Assembly: GCA_011316305.1 (NCBI GenBank)
Contig: SAUG01000010.1
Span: 1 to 64,000 of the forward strand
DNA length: 64,000 nt
DNA from: Rusavskia elegans
Taxonomy: Eukaryota > Ascomycota > Lecanoromycetes > Teloschistales > Teloschistaceae
Direction of reading: 5' to 3'
Numbering within the stretch: the first letter of the stretch is position 1; the number at the start of each line of letters is the position of its first letter. Position numbers and translations under genes: made by a program. Under the pieces are notes generated by a model. That model worked only from the letters and a program-made list of their open reading frames with translations, had not been told where the DNA came from and did no database searches. Shown in pieces: positions 34,101 through 46,442 of this stretch.

Positions 34101-34257
34101 AAAGGAGGGAGCATGCGATGATCGAGGCTGGTCGGCAGCGGCAATGCCTGTGCCTGATCCAAAATTGCTGAACCGATTTCTCGTCTGTCACAATGATGTC
34201 TCAGTGGGTGGGGGTGGAAGCGGTGAGGGTTGGATCCTTGCTTACCGTGGATGTCAT
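31148..34257 (-). CDS. pumilio-family (PUF) RNA-binding protein
   Basis: Six exons: 34257-34246, 34184-33989, 33931-32502, 32449-32171, 32122-31561 and 31509-31148, totalling 2841 bp (946 residues), all phases consistent. The first coding exon is only 12 bases (MTST). It binds UGUA-type elements in 3' UTRs and represses or localises mRNAs in the cytoplasm. The N-terminal two-thirds is low-complexity Ser/Asn/Gln-rich ([37 protein letters not shown]). From about residue 560 come eight PUM repeats with the usual pattern: [91 protein letters not shown] and QYCNYVIQ. The Gly/Ser-rich and Pro-rich C-terminus follows. The [14 protein letters not shown] opening resembles fungal PUF3-like members. Confidence 0.93.
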
Positions 34258-35310
34258 GGTGTTGTTTGCTTGCTATAAGAGCGTTGTACTTGGGTATCAA
34301 GTGATTGACGGTATGTGACAGCGACTGGGAAGGGTTCCATGTACCAAGTCGCACGGGAGTGAGGTGTGCGCTCTGGGAGTATGTATGAGGCCGAGACAAG
34401 AGGCGGAATATGGCTATTGCGTTGATCTCAACCGTTAGAACTCCATTCAGGCCCTGAGGTTCCCTGAGGGCACGTACACAGAAGTGGATGGTATTCGCCG
34501 TCGGCAGCAGAGGACTATGGCCCAGAGATCATGTACACAGGATTGGCGTGGTCGGGAGAAGAGGCAGAGGATTGTGAAGGGGCATATCAATGAGAAGCTT
34601 TGTAGGCCAGGTCGGCACCCCTTGGTCTCTTCCCTCTTCCCTCTTCCGGTTTTCCTCGTCGAAGTCGGTGCAGGCAGCCGTCCAGTGGTTGTGCGCGAGG
34701 GCGGAGATGGAGTGCAGTCCCCGCACCGGTTGACCCAGTAGATTGTTTCACCGCCAGTCAAGGTCGTCAGCGAGCGAGGAAGAAGGAGGAGTGGGAGCTG
34801 GTCGTTCTTGTGTTGTTGCGTTGGCTGAAAGCACGCAAGGGGTGCCGCAGGGAAGATGCGCGTGTGGAATGCTGGGATGATTCAATGGCGGGAGGCAGCA
34901 ATCGCTGGAGGTCATCGGGCCAGATAGATGAGTAAAAGGGGGATTGGGGGATCCCAGGAAGGCATTGGCATTGAGAGATCAACGGGGGGTGGTATGTAAA
35001 CGAGGCAAAGGCAGGTCGTTGTACAGAACAAACGATGATGGACAGCCGTTGCACAATTGATCAGACAGCAAGCGGACCGAAAAGGTTACTTTGTCTTCCC
35101 GTCCCTATGATGGAGGTCAAGCCGCTGAACAGCGTGCCAACAATTCACTAATGGGCGCTCCCCGGAGGCTACTGCTTAGTCCCCCGAGTCCCCCAGCGCT
35201 TCCAAACGGCTAGGGCGAGACCCCACCCCCATAAATAACCTAGGCAGTAGCGGCGCCCCCTATTCAGGGCCCAGCTGATGATACTGGTTACTGTATCCGC
35301 ATGTGACTCT

Positions 35311-35339
35311 ACGGAGTACCGTCTAAGGTAATACTCCGT
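35311..35339. repeat. short perfect inverted repeat ACGGAGTA...TACTCCGT
   Basis: Eight-base arms separated by 13 bases. No ORF or recognisable element around it. Confidence 0.6.
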
Positions 35340-36177
35340 CATATTCGTTGTGGCCATGGGACCGTGAACGAACCCGGCGTTGTTAACTTCCCTTTACTAA
35401 CGGCTCTCCCAGATCTGAAGCCATACAATTTGATCTGTATAGTGATGACAGTGGCCCACACCAACAGATATTACCCCGTCAAGAGTTGCTGTCCCCACTT
35501 CATCTTCGTCGTCGTTGTGGGATACAATCGTTGTGCATCCTTATCCAGGAAGTTCCAGCAACGATTGGCTGGCTGACATTGACTTGGATGCAAGAGCAAG
35601 CCGGATCCGTACTGGTGTGGTTACATACATGCAGCTCCCTCGTGCAACTATCATTTGATCTATCGCAATTCAAATGGAGGAATGACTCTTTCCCTGTGAC
35701 ACTACGGAATCGCCTATTGCATAAGGAGGCATGGTAGAGCATTCGACCCATTGAATTAAATCGAGTACTCGATGCATCGATTGCCGTGCGAGGCAACTTG
35801 AGATGCCCGCGTTACAGACCAACCGCCATTGGATATCACTCGATAGACACACGATCAAAATCCACCGAGGAACACGCCACAGCATAACAACCAAATGAGA
35901 AGATCCCACCTTGCGTGTCCATGTTCTGTCCTGCGCAAGAGCAGTGTCTGCAAAGCCATGGAACACGACTTCCGGTCGACAAACCGCCTTCCTCGCTCGA
36001 CCTCCTTGTCCGATAGCGTTTCCGCGATCATGATCTTGCGGTCTTGGTTTTTGGAGCAGTTCGGAGTCGTTCGACCAAGAATAGCAAGCCCAGTTGGGAT
36101 TCGTAAGTCTCCCATATAGATCCCCCGCCATTGAATCGGGGGTTAAACTGTAAGTAGCACGATTGCTGAAACATCGT

Positions 36178-36204
36178 TTGGGGGCTCCCGAGGCCCCAAA
36201 AGTT
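36178..36204. repeat. G/C-rich hairpin
   Basis: TTTGGGGGC and GCCCCAAA-type arms around CTCCCGAG, followed at once by another GAGGCCCC unit. Could be a terminator-like or structured leader element; function unknown. Confidence 0.4.
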
Positions 36205-37269
36205 GAGGCCCCAATACGAGATCTCCGGAGCAGACGAGTTCGAAGCCGCCGTGCCGTACTGCAGCCCCGGAGAAGAGCCTAATAACCAATACCGTCCTTT
36301 TTGGCAATCCAATCTAAACAGAATATGTATCGTGTATCATGTCGCCGAGTAAGTACCCACCCTGCAATGACAGTCCGTGGCTGTTCGGCGACGTGTATAT
36401 GCAGGTTAATGCGGCCGAAGAAAATGACCATGAGGGAAGTAAACAAGTGGTCGAGATAATGCAATCGAGGATGCCAGACCAACGACGTCGAATGAAAAGC
36501 GGCAGGGTTAGAGAAAAGTTCCCAAATTCTTTCTTCCAACACAGTCTCTCATCGTACACTAAATACAGGACGGAAGGAAACAGTGGAAGATGTCAGATAC
36601 GCCGGAAGTCAAATTACTCCTATTCGATTCCGAAATGTACTCGGATGTAAGACTGGTCTTGGTTGAAGACTTAGCCTGACGCGTGGAACTCTTCCTTCGT
36701 GTTAGAACGACGAGGATGTCGACAGAACCAGCGACAGTGGTGTTACAGACACGTGTGTGCAGGTTCACCTCGTTTAATTGATGCTACGATTGGTTGCACA
36801 GATACCTAGAATTAATATTGGGAGGTCTGGAGGATTGTCCTTTTACGCGCCGGAGAGATCCACTCATGTAATTTCCCACGCATGCCACTAACTAGATTGG
36901 GCGCACCTTCTCCGCAGCTTCTCATCACCCTATCTCACCCATCTTCCCTCCCCCCTTCGCCTCTTCAGCACTCTCGCAAGTCAACAGTCACTCCTTTGGT
37001 AATAGCAGACAGTAGCTTCACTCTTTCAGCTGCTCTCTGTAACACTCTTCGCATTCAATTTCACGTCAGTTGTTACAAGCGAACTCACTGCTTTCGGCTC
37101 TTTCCCCCGGTACGCGGTGTAAGCATCCACGGATTATACCTGGAGACAGCAAGCCACTGCCAAACATACAGAAGAGCTGATATGTTTTAGTCTGTTGAGC
37201 TGCACATCATAATCCTCACGAGTCCCGCGCAGATCCGCTCCCCAATCGATTCCCTTCATCAATGCGAAC

Positions 37270-37830
37270 ATGCCTCCAAGCCGACAACTCCTTGTCCGCG
37301 ACGACGCAACCCCCAGCACACTCCCACCTACTATGACCTCCTTGCTCATCGCTCTCACCGTCCTTCTCTTCACCGGCTTTGCATTGACTGGGGCCCTCCT
37401 TCTCCTTCGCTCCCACCGCAAAGGCAAGCTCCAGCGAAGCCAATCGCTCCCCGTTCACCACCCCTCCGGGAAAAGAATCTCCAATCATCGCCGCCTTACC
37501 ATCACCGCCACACCTTACGCGCACGGTGCCAAAGAGTTCAACATCTACAGCGAGAAGGAGCTCCTTGGCAGCCCACCGTCCACTGCACCTTCAAGCCCCG
37601 TACCCGAGATCCGCATTACATTCCCCGAAGAAGAGGACGATTCTGGGAAGCGCAAGTCGGGAAGGGTGGTCGTGGTGAGGATCAGCGAGAAGGGCCACGT
37701 TGGACTGGAGCCGTATCATGACGAGCGTCTTCCACCGTACGGACAAGACGACGCCGAGAGATTCCAGTCCCTCGACCTGGATCGGATTGGAGGGTTGAAA
37801 GAGGTCGACATCCAGGCAACGCGCACATGA
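37270..37830 (+). CDS. small single-pass membrane protein of unknown function
   Basis: 186 residues, single exon. A short N-terminal polar segment (MPPSRQLLVRDDATPS) precedes one strong hydrophobic stretch (LLIALTVLLFTGFALTGALL). A basic motif (RSHRKGKLQR) directly follows it, predicting a cytosolic C-terminus. The rest is polar with Ser/Pro-rich stretches and a VVVVRISEKGHVGLEPYH segment, ending ATRT. No signal-peptide cleavage site is obvious, so it is likely a signal-anchor protein. Upstream sequence is pyrimidine-rich, as in a promoter. Recognised only as a generic fungal hypothetical protein. Confidence 0.65.
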   Translation: MPPSRQLLVRDDATPSTLPPTMTSLLIALTVLLFTGFALTGALLLLRSHRKGKLQRSQSLPVHHPSGKRISNHRRLTITATPYAHGAKEFNIYSEKELLGSPPSTAPSSPVPEIRITFPEEEDDSGKRKSGRVVVVRISEKGHVGLEPYHDERLPPYGQDDAERFQSLDLDRIGGLKEVDIQATRT

Positions 37831-38495
37831 AGTGTCCGTGAGCAGAATCGTTCGGACACTTCGGGACTGCCAGTCACACTTTCCGCATGGTACGGATGAG
37901 TCGCTTTGTGATGAGTGTGGGGACGCCGAAGACATCTGATTGCTCCCATGTGGCGGCATACATTTCAGGGTTTACCATTTGGCCTGGAAAGTGCTTGTTT
38001 TGGAGCTTGTGCTACAAAAGAATACGATGTACTTAGCTGTCCTAATGGATAATGTCTTGTATTGAGGTCGTTGCGAGTCGCTTTGTACGGGTTTCTCGTT
38101 GACTTCATTGTGACACTTTGATGAAACAACATCCAGACCTCGACCTCGACTGTGAAGACCATTTCTGACCATGATCGAGCGATCCGTCGCTCTTACTGCC
38201 TCGATCCACCAATCAGAAGGGCAAAGCAGGAGGAAGGTGGTGGACTGACATCCCTTAGCGTAGCCGTAGCGCTGCAGATATCTCCATGAATATGTTGAAT
38301 CACAAGACGTCAACTGCGAGAAGAAGCTTCACAGCTACACAACCATGTTTACATCGACGACTCCACCTGCGCCTGCGGTTGGACCAACACCCATCGATTG
38401 GTAGCCTGTTCGTGCTGTGCACCCCGACCCTGTCCAGTCCCTGTCACTGGCGACGCCCTGCCCCGGCCAAAACCCACCCGAAATCTGCTGCAGCC
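37831..38495. other. intergenic region upstream of the GAR-domain gene
   Basis: About 665 bp. The open frame of the next gene extends back to 38286, but that extension (His/Arg/Leu/Cys-rich) looks like 5' UTR. Confidence 0.5.
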
Positions 38496-41177
38496 ATGGA
38501 CCTGCAGTGGATTCCTCCAGCTTCGCGTTTTGCTTTCCAAGATGACCGAGCTCCTTCGCCTTCGCCTTCCAGGTCGCCGCATAAACGGCAACCCCCCGCC
38601 AGCAAGATCGTTGATCCTCTCCTATCGAACCTCTCCCCCTCATCAACGCTAGAGGCTTTGCAAGCTGCCCCTACAAACCTACCGACGCAGAATGCCTTTC
38701 AAGAGAGCATTGCCGCTGCTTCTCTTTCGGAGCGATCATTTGCTATTCGAGCTGCCACAGCTGGTAAGAGGCTGAAAGATTGGCATGAGGAGCTCCAACA
38801 GTGGCAATGGCAAAGCCCACACAATCCCTTCGAATCGCCGTCAACACCAACGTCATCCAATCCCGATAACGGCGCGGGCATTGCGAAAGAATTCTGGGGC
38901 TCGCTGTCAGCACAGACTGTGCTTCAGTACGAGAATCGTATCGATGAGATCCGCGACGCCATGACTGCGCTGGAGCTTGACGACTTAAAGATGCATGTTC
39001 GGGACGCCCATTCCACCTCGAGCCACCATCGTATGGACGATTTCACCGCGATCGTCACCACGACCGTTTTACAGGCGCTGCCCCTGATCTACCGATTGGA
39101 AGCACTGCTCGGTATCTGGGAAAGCCGCTTGGCTGTACTACGTGCATCGCCTGGCTTCATAACAACGATGGATCGCGCACAGCAGGACATGGTTGCAGCC
39201 TGGAGCGTATGCAACGAGGAGATCACAACACAAGCTTTGCACGACATGAAGGCCAGGTTGGAAAGTCAGATCAGGGACCTCGGACAGCGACTGGATCATA
39301 TGTTGGACACACTGGAAGGCCGTCAAGATACGGTACCGGATCGATGGATTGACGACATGGAGCAGCTTGAAGCTGATTTTGGTGATTGGACTGTCGAAGC
39401 CGAAAAGACCATCGTCCAGTTGGACCTGAGACTGAGTGATGAATCAAGGAGGCACAGAGAGTTGACCACAGGTCGCACCCAGGCACGGCAGATCGAGATC
39501 TCGAGTTGCATAGAACGACCTATCGACGATCCCAGTCACTCACTGCCAACTGATTTATTGGACACACCGAAAGACAGTCTTGCACCCAATGGCCACCGCC
39601 CGTTGCCGTTGGATCTTCGTCGGCATCGCCGAGATCATAGTAATGCCTATTCCGACGTCTCAACCGTGTCCTACCCAGGATCTGCGACGTCAGACTACTT
39701 TTCTGACATGTCCAGTCCAGAAATACAGGACGCTTCAAGAGCGGAATACTTTGGTGTTGGTTCTCCAGTCGAGGTGACTACTCCGGGATTACCGCGAGGA
39801 GAATCAAGGACATCGGAAGATACGCCTACTCGGCAATCGAGTCAGCGCACTGGTATGTAACTTCCGTGCTATCCCAACTCCTCCAGATTTCTCCCGACCT
39901 AGAGACGCAAGACATGGCTCCACGGCATCGATTGAACTGCTGATTCTGCTATCGAACATTGCGAGTTTGGGTGACGGACGCCTAGACTTGTCTCATGCGT
40001 TGATTGGTGCTTGATGAGGGCAAATTTGCTGACTCGGAAGTCTAATGTAGAGCGGGGGGATCACTCGACACGCAGTCGAGAATCTACTGTCGTCGCAGAG
40101 CCGACCATTGAAGAGGATGGTAGAACCATGTGCACCAGCATCGAGGCTTCGAACGCAACGCCTTCGGTCCCAGCCAAATCACGGCATCGGTTTGAGGAGG
40201 TAACAGATCTTAGCCCAACGAGCACACCTGTGAAGATCATTCGCAGGAAGACCGCTACTGATCGAGCATCAACGCCAAACGGGATGGCGGCCGCCAGTCC
40301 AACAAAAAGCATGGGAGACACATTGGAAGCGCGCATCAGCTCGATCCTGACAGATATTCCGGCCAACATTCGACTGGCTCGAAGCTCTGATGTTGACAAC
40401 AAGGCCGCAGCAATAGCTTCCCCAGCAACAAAGCTTAATACCAAGCCGAACATGAAGTCGCCGGCGCCAACGCCGCGCCTCATGCGAGCGCAGACCGCAA
40501 CACCTTCACCACCATCGATGACACTGATACCTGCTGTCGAGAGGTCAAATGCACGCAATGGAGAGTCCGATGTTCAACTCTACCATCTTCACCAGTCTGA
40601 TCAAGGTCCGCCGATCAAACTGTTCGTACGCCTCGTCGGCGAGGGAGAGCGGGTCATGGTACGCATTGGAGGCGGATGGGCAGATTTGGCCGAGTATTTG
40701 AAAGAGTATGCCATTCATCATGGCCGACGCACCGTGAGCGGCGGGCAATTCAATATTCAAGGCCTGCCGCCTTCACAGTCAGACTCTCCGGCAACGACGC
40801 TGAGGTCAATATCCACCCATCAGACCCCTGAACGCACCATCACTGCAGCAACAAAGAAGCAGCGCCGCAATTCCAACGCCTCGACCGATCTCACGGCATC
40901 CTACGAATCGCCCTCGGACGGGCTTCGACCCACCTCCCGTGGTTCGAACGCATCGTCCAGGCACTCCTGGACAGGTGACGAATCACCATCTCTTGGCTTG
41001 GCTGGTCCAAAAAGCAGAAAGGCAGTTGTGTCACCTAATAAGCAGGCCTGGGTCGATACGATGATCGAGAAGGCAAGGAACGGAAGCAGTGAGAAAAAGA
41101 AAGGAGCAACGGATGGATTTGGAGACCTGGGGGTAATAGGGGGAACTAAGCGACTCTTCATGAAAAAAGCGACATGA
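38496..41177 (+). CDS. GAR (GAS2-like) domain protein, likely microtubule-associated
   Basis: Two exons, 38496-39852 and 40051-41177, joined over a 198-bp intron whose acceptor TAATGTAG follows a CTGAC branch-like site; 827 residues. The start at 38496 (MDLQWIPPASRFAFQDD) is preferred over an upstream Met. Residues about 60-330 are helical and rich in coiled-coil-like stretches (TVLQYENRIDEIRDAMTAL, TTQALHDMKARLESQIRDL). Around residues 640-680 is the GAR signature: IKLFVRLVGEGERVMVRIGG followed by GWADLAEYLKEYAIHHGRR, known in GAS2/spectraplakins to bind microtubules. The flanking regions are Ser/Thr/Pro-rich, and the last 25 residues are basic. Probably links microtubules to another cytoskeletal or cortical partner; fungal members are poorly characterised. 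Confidence 0.8.
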
Positions 41178-41460
41178 GATATAACTTCTCACGTTCTAAC
41201 AGTCGATTTTGTGGGGGAGTACTCTGGTGTTTTGGAGATGTTTTTCGTGCGGGAATGCGATGATACCCAGGGACTTGAGGCGAACTTTAGGCATTGAAGT
41301 TTCTGCTGTTGAGATAGGCTACGTAGATAGAGTGAATCTTAATGTCAATGATCTCTCACTTTCATATCTTGGCGTTCAGGGGCTAGAGTCATACGGTGGG
41401 CGACTACGCGTTGCGCGTGCAAACCCCGTCGACAGCTCAATCAACGACAGACATCACACG

Positions 41461-42868
41461 ATGAGATTCAAAGCAACGATCAGAAACATTCATACGTTCA
41501 CGAGTGGGTTCAATAGGCTGCAGACGCCAGGCAACTATTGACACTCAAGATAGAGTTGACCGGATCCCTGTTGCTATTGAGCAAAGTCGTTTGGATTCGC
41601 CTCGACAATGATCAGGTCCGCTTCACAGTCATCCCAGAGCGAGGCTCTCAAGTGTGGGCGTAAGCTGGACTGTCATGGGCAGTATTTCACCTGCTGATAC
41701 TTCGTCCCTAGGGTCCTCTCCATTGTCGGTCTATGGCGTCGGCAGTCTGTCATGCTCTCAGGCTGAGCAGGTCTCATTGTAGGACTCCATCTTCGAAGAC
41801 TACTCCGTCCAGTCGAATACTCCCGGTAACACCATCCACCTCCAGGTGTCTCTCGCTCACCTAAATCGTGCCCTCCGATCCGCCATCAACGCAACTTCTG
41901 CCTCTATCCGACTTACCAAGAAGGGTGGAATTCCCCTCCTGGCAATCACTATCACTACCACCACCTTCGCTTCACTCCGCCGCCCGCCAACCCTGGAAGA
42001 TTTAAATGACCGTCGTCTTCCCTCCGAAGCCCCTAACTCTACATCCACTGCCGAAGTAGATCGTGGGAATGATGATTCCATGTCCTTCCAAGACCACCCT
42101 CCCGCTCCCTTCTCATCCGACCGCGAGACCACCATCACCCAATCCGTCGCCGTCACCGTCTTAGCACCCCAATCCGTCGCCTCCATCCACGAACCCACCT
42201 GCCGCGAGCCAGACGTCCACATCCTTCTACCGCCCTTGCTGCAACTAAAAGCCATCTCCGAGCGCTTCACCAAGCTAGCTCTTCCGACTTCTAGCGCAGC
42301 CACCGTGGATGAAAATCATAGTACGCGCTTGATCCTCTCCGCATCGCCCTACGGCGAGTTCCGCATCGGAGTGCAGACGGCTGCATGCAAAATTGAAAGT
42401 AAATGGCAGGGGTTGACGAATCCGGAGCTGGATCCGACGCAGATTGAAGGTGGAGAGGAAGGAGTGAGGGAGCATGCTAGTACGAGGCAAAAGAATCGGA
42501 CAAGGGATGAAGCATGGGCAACTGTGAGGGTTGAGGGGAGGGATTGGGGCAGAGTTCTTGGGGTGGGGAGATTGGGGGGTCGGGTCGTTGCCTGTAAGTC
42601 GTCTTTCCTTTCTCTGGGAGTAGTGCCTCCATTAGACCCGTCATAGAGAAGCGGCAGTGCATCTAATAATGTCACCCAGGTTTCTGCGATGACCATGCAC
42701 TGATACTGTATGTGTATCTGGAGAACGATGAGAGTGGTGCTGATGATTCTGTCTTGACTGTAAGTGGCTCTGTGCTTTTTCTGCCCCGTGGTCTCAGGAC
42801 TCTGGAGATAATGTCTTTGTGTTGATATTTCTTTTGGTTAGTACTACATCACATCTTACAGCCAGTGA
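41461..42868 (+). CDS. HUS1: checkpoint clamp subunit HUS1
   Basis: Read as six exons: 41461-41503, 41554-41659, 41712-41724, 41783-42593, 42680-42759 and 42842-42868, for 359 residues. HUS1 with RAD9 and RAD1 forms the 9-1-1 sliding clamp that signals DNA damage to the ATR pathway in the nucleus. Family marks are the N-terminus MRFKATIRNIHTFTK, KVVWIRLDNDQVRFTVIPE, DSIFEDYSVQS, LNRALRSAINATSASIRLTK, FCDDHALILYVYLEND and the C-terminal YYITSYSQ. Exon 3 is proposed as a 13-base microexon (G-GTC-CTC-TCC-ATT) to bridge phases; its donor GTCGGT is weak and this junction is the least certain part. A Ser/Thr-rich insert in exon 4 (about residues 100-160) is longer than in yeast. Confidence 0.88.
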
Positions 42869-45154
42869 GTAGTGCGACGTGTGTCGCATGACTGGAGGAC
42901 ATCTGCATGAAGGTTATAATCGTGTTTCTCGAGCGAGTCTGCAGGCTTGGTGAGATACGATTTACCGAGTTATAGCACCTGCCAGGGAGGATAGATCGTA
43001 AAAGATCCAATCACCATCATAAGCACAGCGTCCGGTTTTATGCTTCATCATGGCTTATGTTATCCAATCCTTTTTCTTGCCATCGAACCAATCATTGTCA
43101 CAGCAGGCTTCTCTATACTTTCACAGGCCCGCCCATAACATCAACGACTCAACTATTCCACCTTAATCCTCAATGAGCTATCATCCCGTCTTTGGGCCTC
43201 GATTTCTGTCTCACACTGAACAGCATGGGAACTCAATTCTTCGTTTCTAGATGGTTACGTGAAAAATGTTAGAACCAAAATTGTTTTCCCTACATGACTC
43301 ATCAAAGGGTTACGTCCCAACCATTCATCGGTTCCAGTGGACGAACAACCTGCATTGAGCCTCGCTGCACCACCACAAACGCAGCAAACATCCTCGACAA
43401 GACTGACACATGCATCACATCACAGGTTTGGGTTCAAAAGAGGAGGGCGGCACAGTAGCCGATGTTTCGGATCCATATATCAAGCGTATACAAAATGACA
43501 GGGCTTTGTTCTTCAATACCCTTAACTTACTGTGGGTTTGATTCATATAACCTGTGTGAAGCCTTCTTTTCGAGTAGCGTATGGTATATCCAGTACAAGA
43601 TACCTCATGGTCCAGTCCGTCAGTATTCGCTGTTCTATCAAGATGTGACGACCATCAAGCATATCTTCAACCAGCGAGCTACGAAACAAGTTCGATTTAA
43701 TCACGGGCTCAGGGGCAAGAGATCGCTCCACGACGACTTCAATCTACCAGAAACGATATTCCAACCAGCGTCTCGCAAACAAGATGTCCATAACGCTGTG
43801 GCAAGGCAATACTATATCGAACACGCACGGTCGATGGCCATGAAATCATGTACCTGCTCGTCCGGAAGTCGATGCACTCCGCAGCTACTCTCTGGCCTTC
43901 CGAGATCAAGCGACTGAAACAGGAGTGAAGGATGATGCAGCTGTGTCGCATCGAGGGTATTAACAGCCCTGACGGATAACTCGTCCAGGGCCGTAAGTGG
44001 TTTTAAGTGTGTTTATCCGTATAAGAAGAGATGTGATGGTACTTGCTCTTATTACAGTTCGGGACAAGCATGCTGCGTGGTGTATCTGTGGCCGATTGTC
44101 AAGCGAGCAATGCTCTTCCGTGACATATCTCTTACGCAGTTCCATCTCCCGCAACAAACACCCTCGGAATACCTCGCCAAGACGGCAGGACAGTATAAGG
44201 AATTGATAAGGGAGGCTGACATCTACGAACCCCGATATATATTTCTTGTTTTCACCTCAAGCGGCCTGCTGCAACTTCGTCAACATCTGAGCATTCAACA
44301 AGACTAGTTTATATACCGACTGAAAGCTGAATTTTTTTAGAGATAGCTGCAGGGCAAGGTAGTTCAGTTCGGGTGATTGAAGACTATTAAATCCTTAACT
44401 CGGTCGAATCCCAGACTAGAGGTAAGGCCCCAAGTCCGCGGTTATCTTTTGCCCCTTGGAGGTCGTCGGTTCGATTCCTATGGTGAGTGCCATCTTTGAA
44501 AGTTTTTTATATGCTTTTTGTTTTCTCGCGGAGAGAATGACGTGGGCGCTGGAGTCAGGTTTGAAAATCTGCGACTATAATTCTTTGTAACGTTCAGAAC
44601 TGTATAAAAAGCAGTCGAGGTTTTTGAGGCGAAGGGTTCGAGATAGGGATGTATGAGGTTCTCATGTCAACACTATCTATCGCTCGTCAAACAAGTGCCA
44701 TAAGTAGCCGAAAAGGCGGCCTTTAACACCTCTCTCCCAATGACCTTCGCAACGAAGTGATCTACCCGAAGAAGAAGAAGAAGAAAGAGAAATTCACCAT
44801 CGAAATACATATGAAGCGGAATCACAATCATCTCAGCGCCTCCCCTTCCATTCCACAGTTTTCCATATTTTCATATCCAGCTCTACTGTCGTTTCGGCAT
44901 TCCATCGATGACGTTACTCTTTACCTGAGTTGACTATTTCGAAAGACTGAAGAAAGACGCATTCAAGTTTTTTCACGAATCCGTCTCCCGCCTCAATGTC
45001 GTTCGACAATCCATCGATGCATCACCTACGTCTCGCTCTTACTCCTCTATGCCGCCATTTTCATACGGCGTCCTGAGGCGCGTTTGAAGATGCAATGAGT
45101 TGGGGTGTGAGTAGTGAGCTGAGCTCGAATTATCGTAAGGACTAGTGATATTAT

Positions 45155-45763
45155 TTATTTCAATGGCAGCAGAGGTTCGGATTGGTTGGCGGAAGGCAAT
45201 AGAGGGGTGCGGATAGTGAGGATGGATTCGTCCCCCGGCTTTGGCGCGTCGAGACGCCATATAAGGGGGTTGTCGATGGGAGTAGCGGAGATGGGTTTGT
45301 GAGATTTGGGGATATGAGGGGAGTGGGTGTGGTGTTTGGGAATGGGCGTGCTGGTGCTTGCGAACCGACGTGAAAAGGGAAAAGGTTGGTGTTTTCGTTG
45401 TCTTGCGGCCTTTTCGGAGTCCTGGCTGAGTTCATGCTGTACGGTTTCTCTGTATGTATAAGGGTGTCTCGGTAGGTGTATCTGTCTGTAAGTTTGTCTG
45501 TGTGTATATCTGTATATATGTCTGTCCGTATTTATGTATAGGTGTATCTGCCTGTGTATAGATCCATCTTCGTATTTATCTACGTGTCCATTTGCGTGTC
45601 TACCTCTGTATCTGTATAGCCACCTATGTATCCCTCCGTGTCCATCTATCGGTTGGATCCGTCTTGTTTTCTCCTCCGATCTCAGAACCCTCGTCATAAC
45701 ATCATTTAGAGGGACCCCGTCGCTGGTATCGAAAGGTGGTAAATCACCACCCCAGACGCTCAT
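45155..45763 (-). CDS. doubtful low-complexity ORF
   Basis: 202 residues. The middle is a His/Arg/Tyr-rich repeat (RHIYRYTHRQTYRQIH) generated by a TGTCTGTATA-type microsatellite on the other strand. The first 40 residues (MSVWGGDLPPFDTSDGVPLN...) and the last 60 look slightly more protein-like, but no motif, signal peptide or homology is seen. Probably not a functional gene. Confidence 0.15.
   Translation of the reverse strand: MSVWGGDLPPFDTSDGVPLNDVMTRVLRSEEKTRRIQPIDGHGGIHRWLYRYRGRHANGHVDKYEDGSIHRQIHLYINTDRHIYRYTHRQTYRQIHLPRHPYTYRETVQHELSQDSEKAARQRKHQPFPFSRRFASTSTPIPKHHTHSPHIPKSHKPISATPIDNPLIWRLDAPKPGDESILTIRTPLLPSANQSEPLLPLK
45440..45560 (+). repeat. degenerate TGT/TAT microsatellite
   Basis: Imperfect repeats of TGTCTG and TGTATATCTG-like units over about 120 bp. 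Confidence 0.65.
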
Positions 45764-46442
45764 CCGTTATACGTATCCGCCACGGATCCATCCGTATACT
45801 CGAAGAAGCGCGGTGTTTCTGCGGGCTAAACGTTGGCATCCGGCCGCCTGGTAACCTCACCTCTTCCGCAGTCATCCGATTCAGGGGCTTGATAGTCAGT
45901 CGCGATTAAGGCGCACAGCCATAAATACCTCGATATGTGATATTGTTCTAATGAGTGCCCAAATATACATTCACAGGTACTGTTACCTAGGTTGTGCTTG
46001 GTTTTGATCTCTGATTGCGACTGGGTTTCAGTGCGAGGGGCGCTGTAAAAAAAAGCCTTGAATTGGAGATGATAAGCGGCGGGGAGGTGAAATTCAGCTT
46101 CGTCTTGTACGGTATTAGGTTCTTAGTTGACCTAGTTGAGGTTATGCAGCTGGCCGTTGTGATTCAATGTTCGAGTCTTGGTTGCTGTTCTAGGGATATC
46201 TGTAAATTTATCTACTGCGCCTCCTCTCCTGGGTTACTGTAACAGTCCCAATACAAAGCATTCCCACACATCCCCATCACGCAGAGAACATCTTCATATC
46301 GGCTCAAGTAGCGTCACATACCACCAGTCTGATCTAAATGGACATCTACAAGCACTTATCTCGATTGGAATCCCATCGCTACCTAGGGCGATATCATACG
46401 TTGTATAATAAACCGACTATCCCCTTCCCCCTCGTCACCTAT

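Larger units (their letters stand above)
34258..37269. other. 3-kb divergent intergenic region
   Basis: Between the pumilio start (-) and a membrane-protein gene (+). All ORFs are short and overlap on both strands. Notable structures are an ACGGAGTA/TACTCCGT inverted pair at 35311-35339 and a GGGG/CCCC hairpin near 36178-36204. Probably long 5' leaders and promoters on both sides. Confidence 0.55.

Noticed and set aside
38286..38495. N-terminal extension of the GAR-domain protein
   Set aside because: His/Arg/Cys-rich, no conserved look; the Met at 38496 starts the plausible protein.
43462..43917. 151-residue plus-strand ORF
   Set aside because: Overlaps equally open frames on the other strand and shows no recognisable features.
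44356..44500. tRNA-like signals: TAGTTCAGTTCGG (A-box-like), GGTTCGATTCC (perfect B-box) at 44468 and a T-run after 44500
   Set aside because: No acceptor, D or anticodon stem of the right length can be paired; the 3' GAGTGCC has no upstream partner. At best a decayed Pol III gene.
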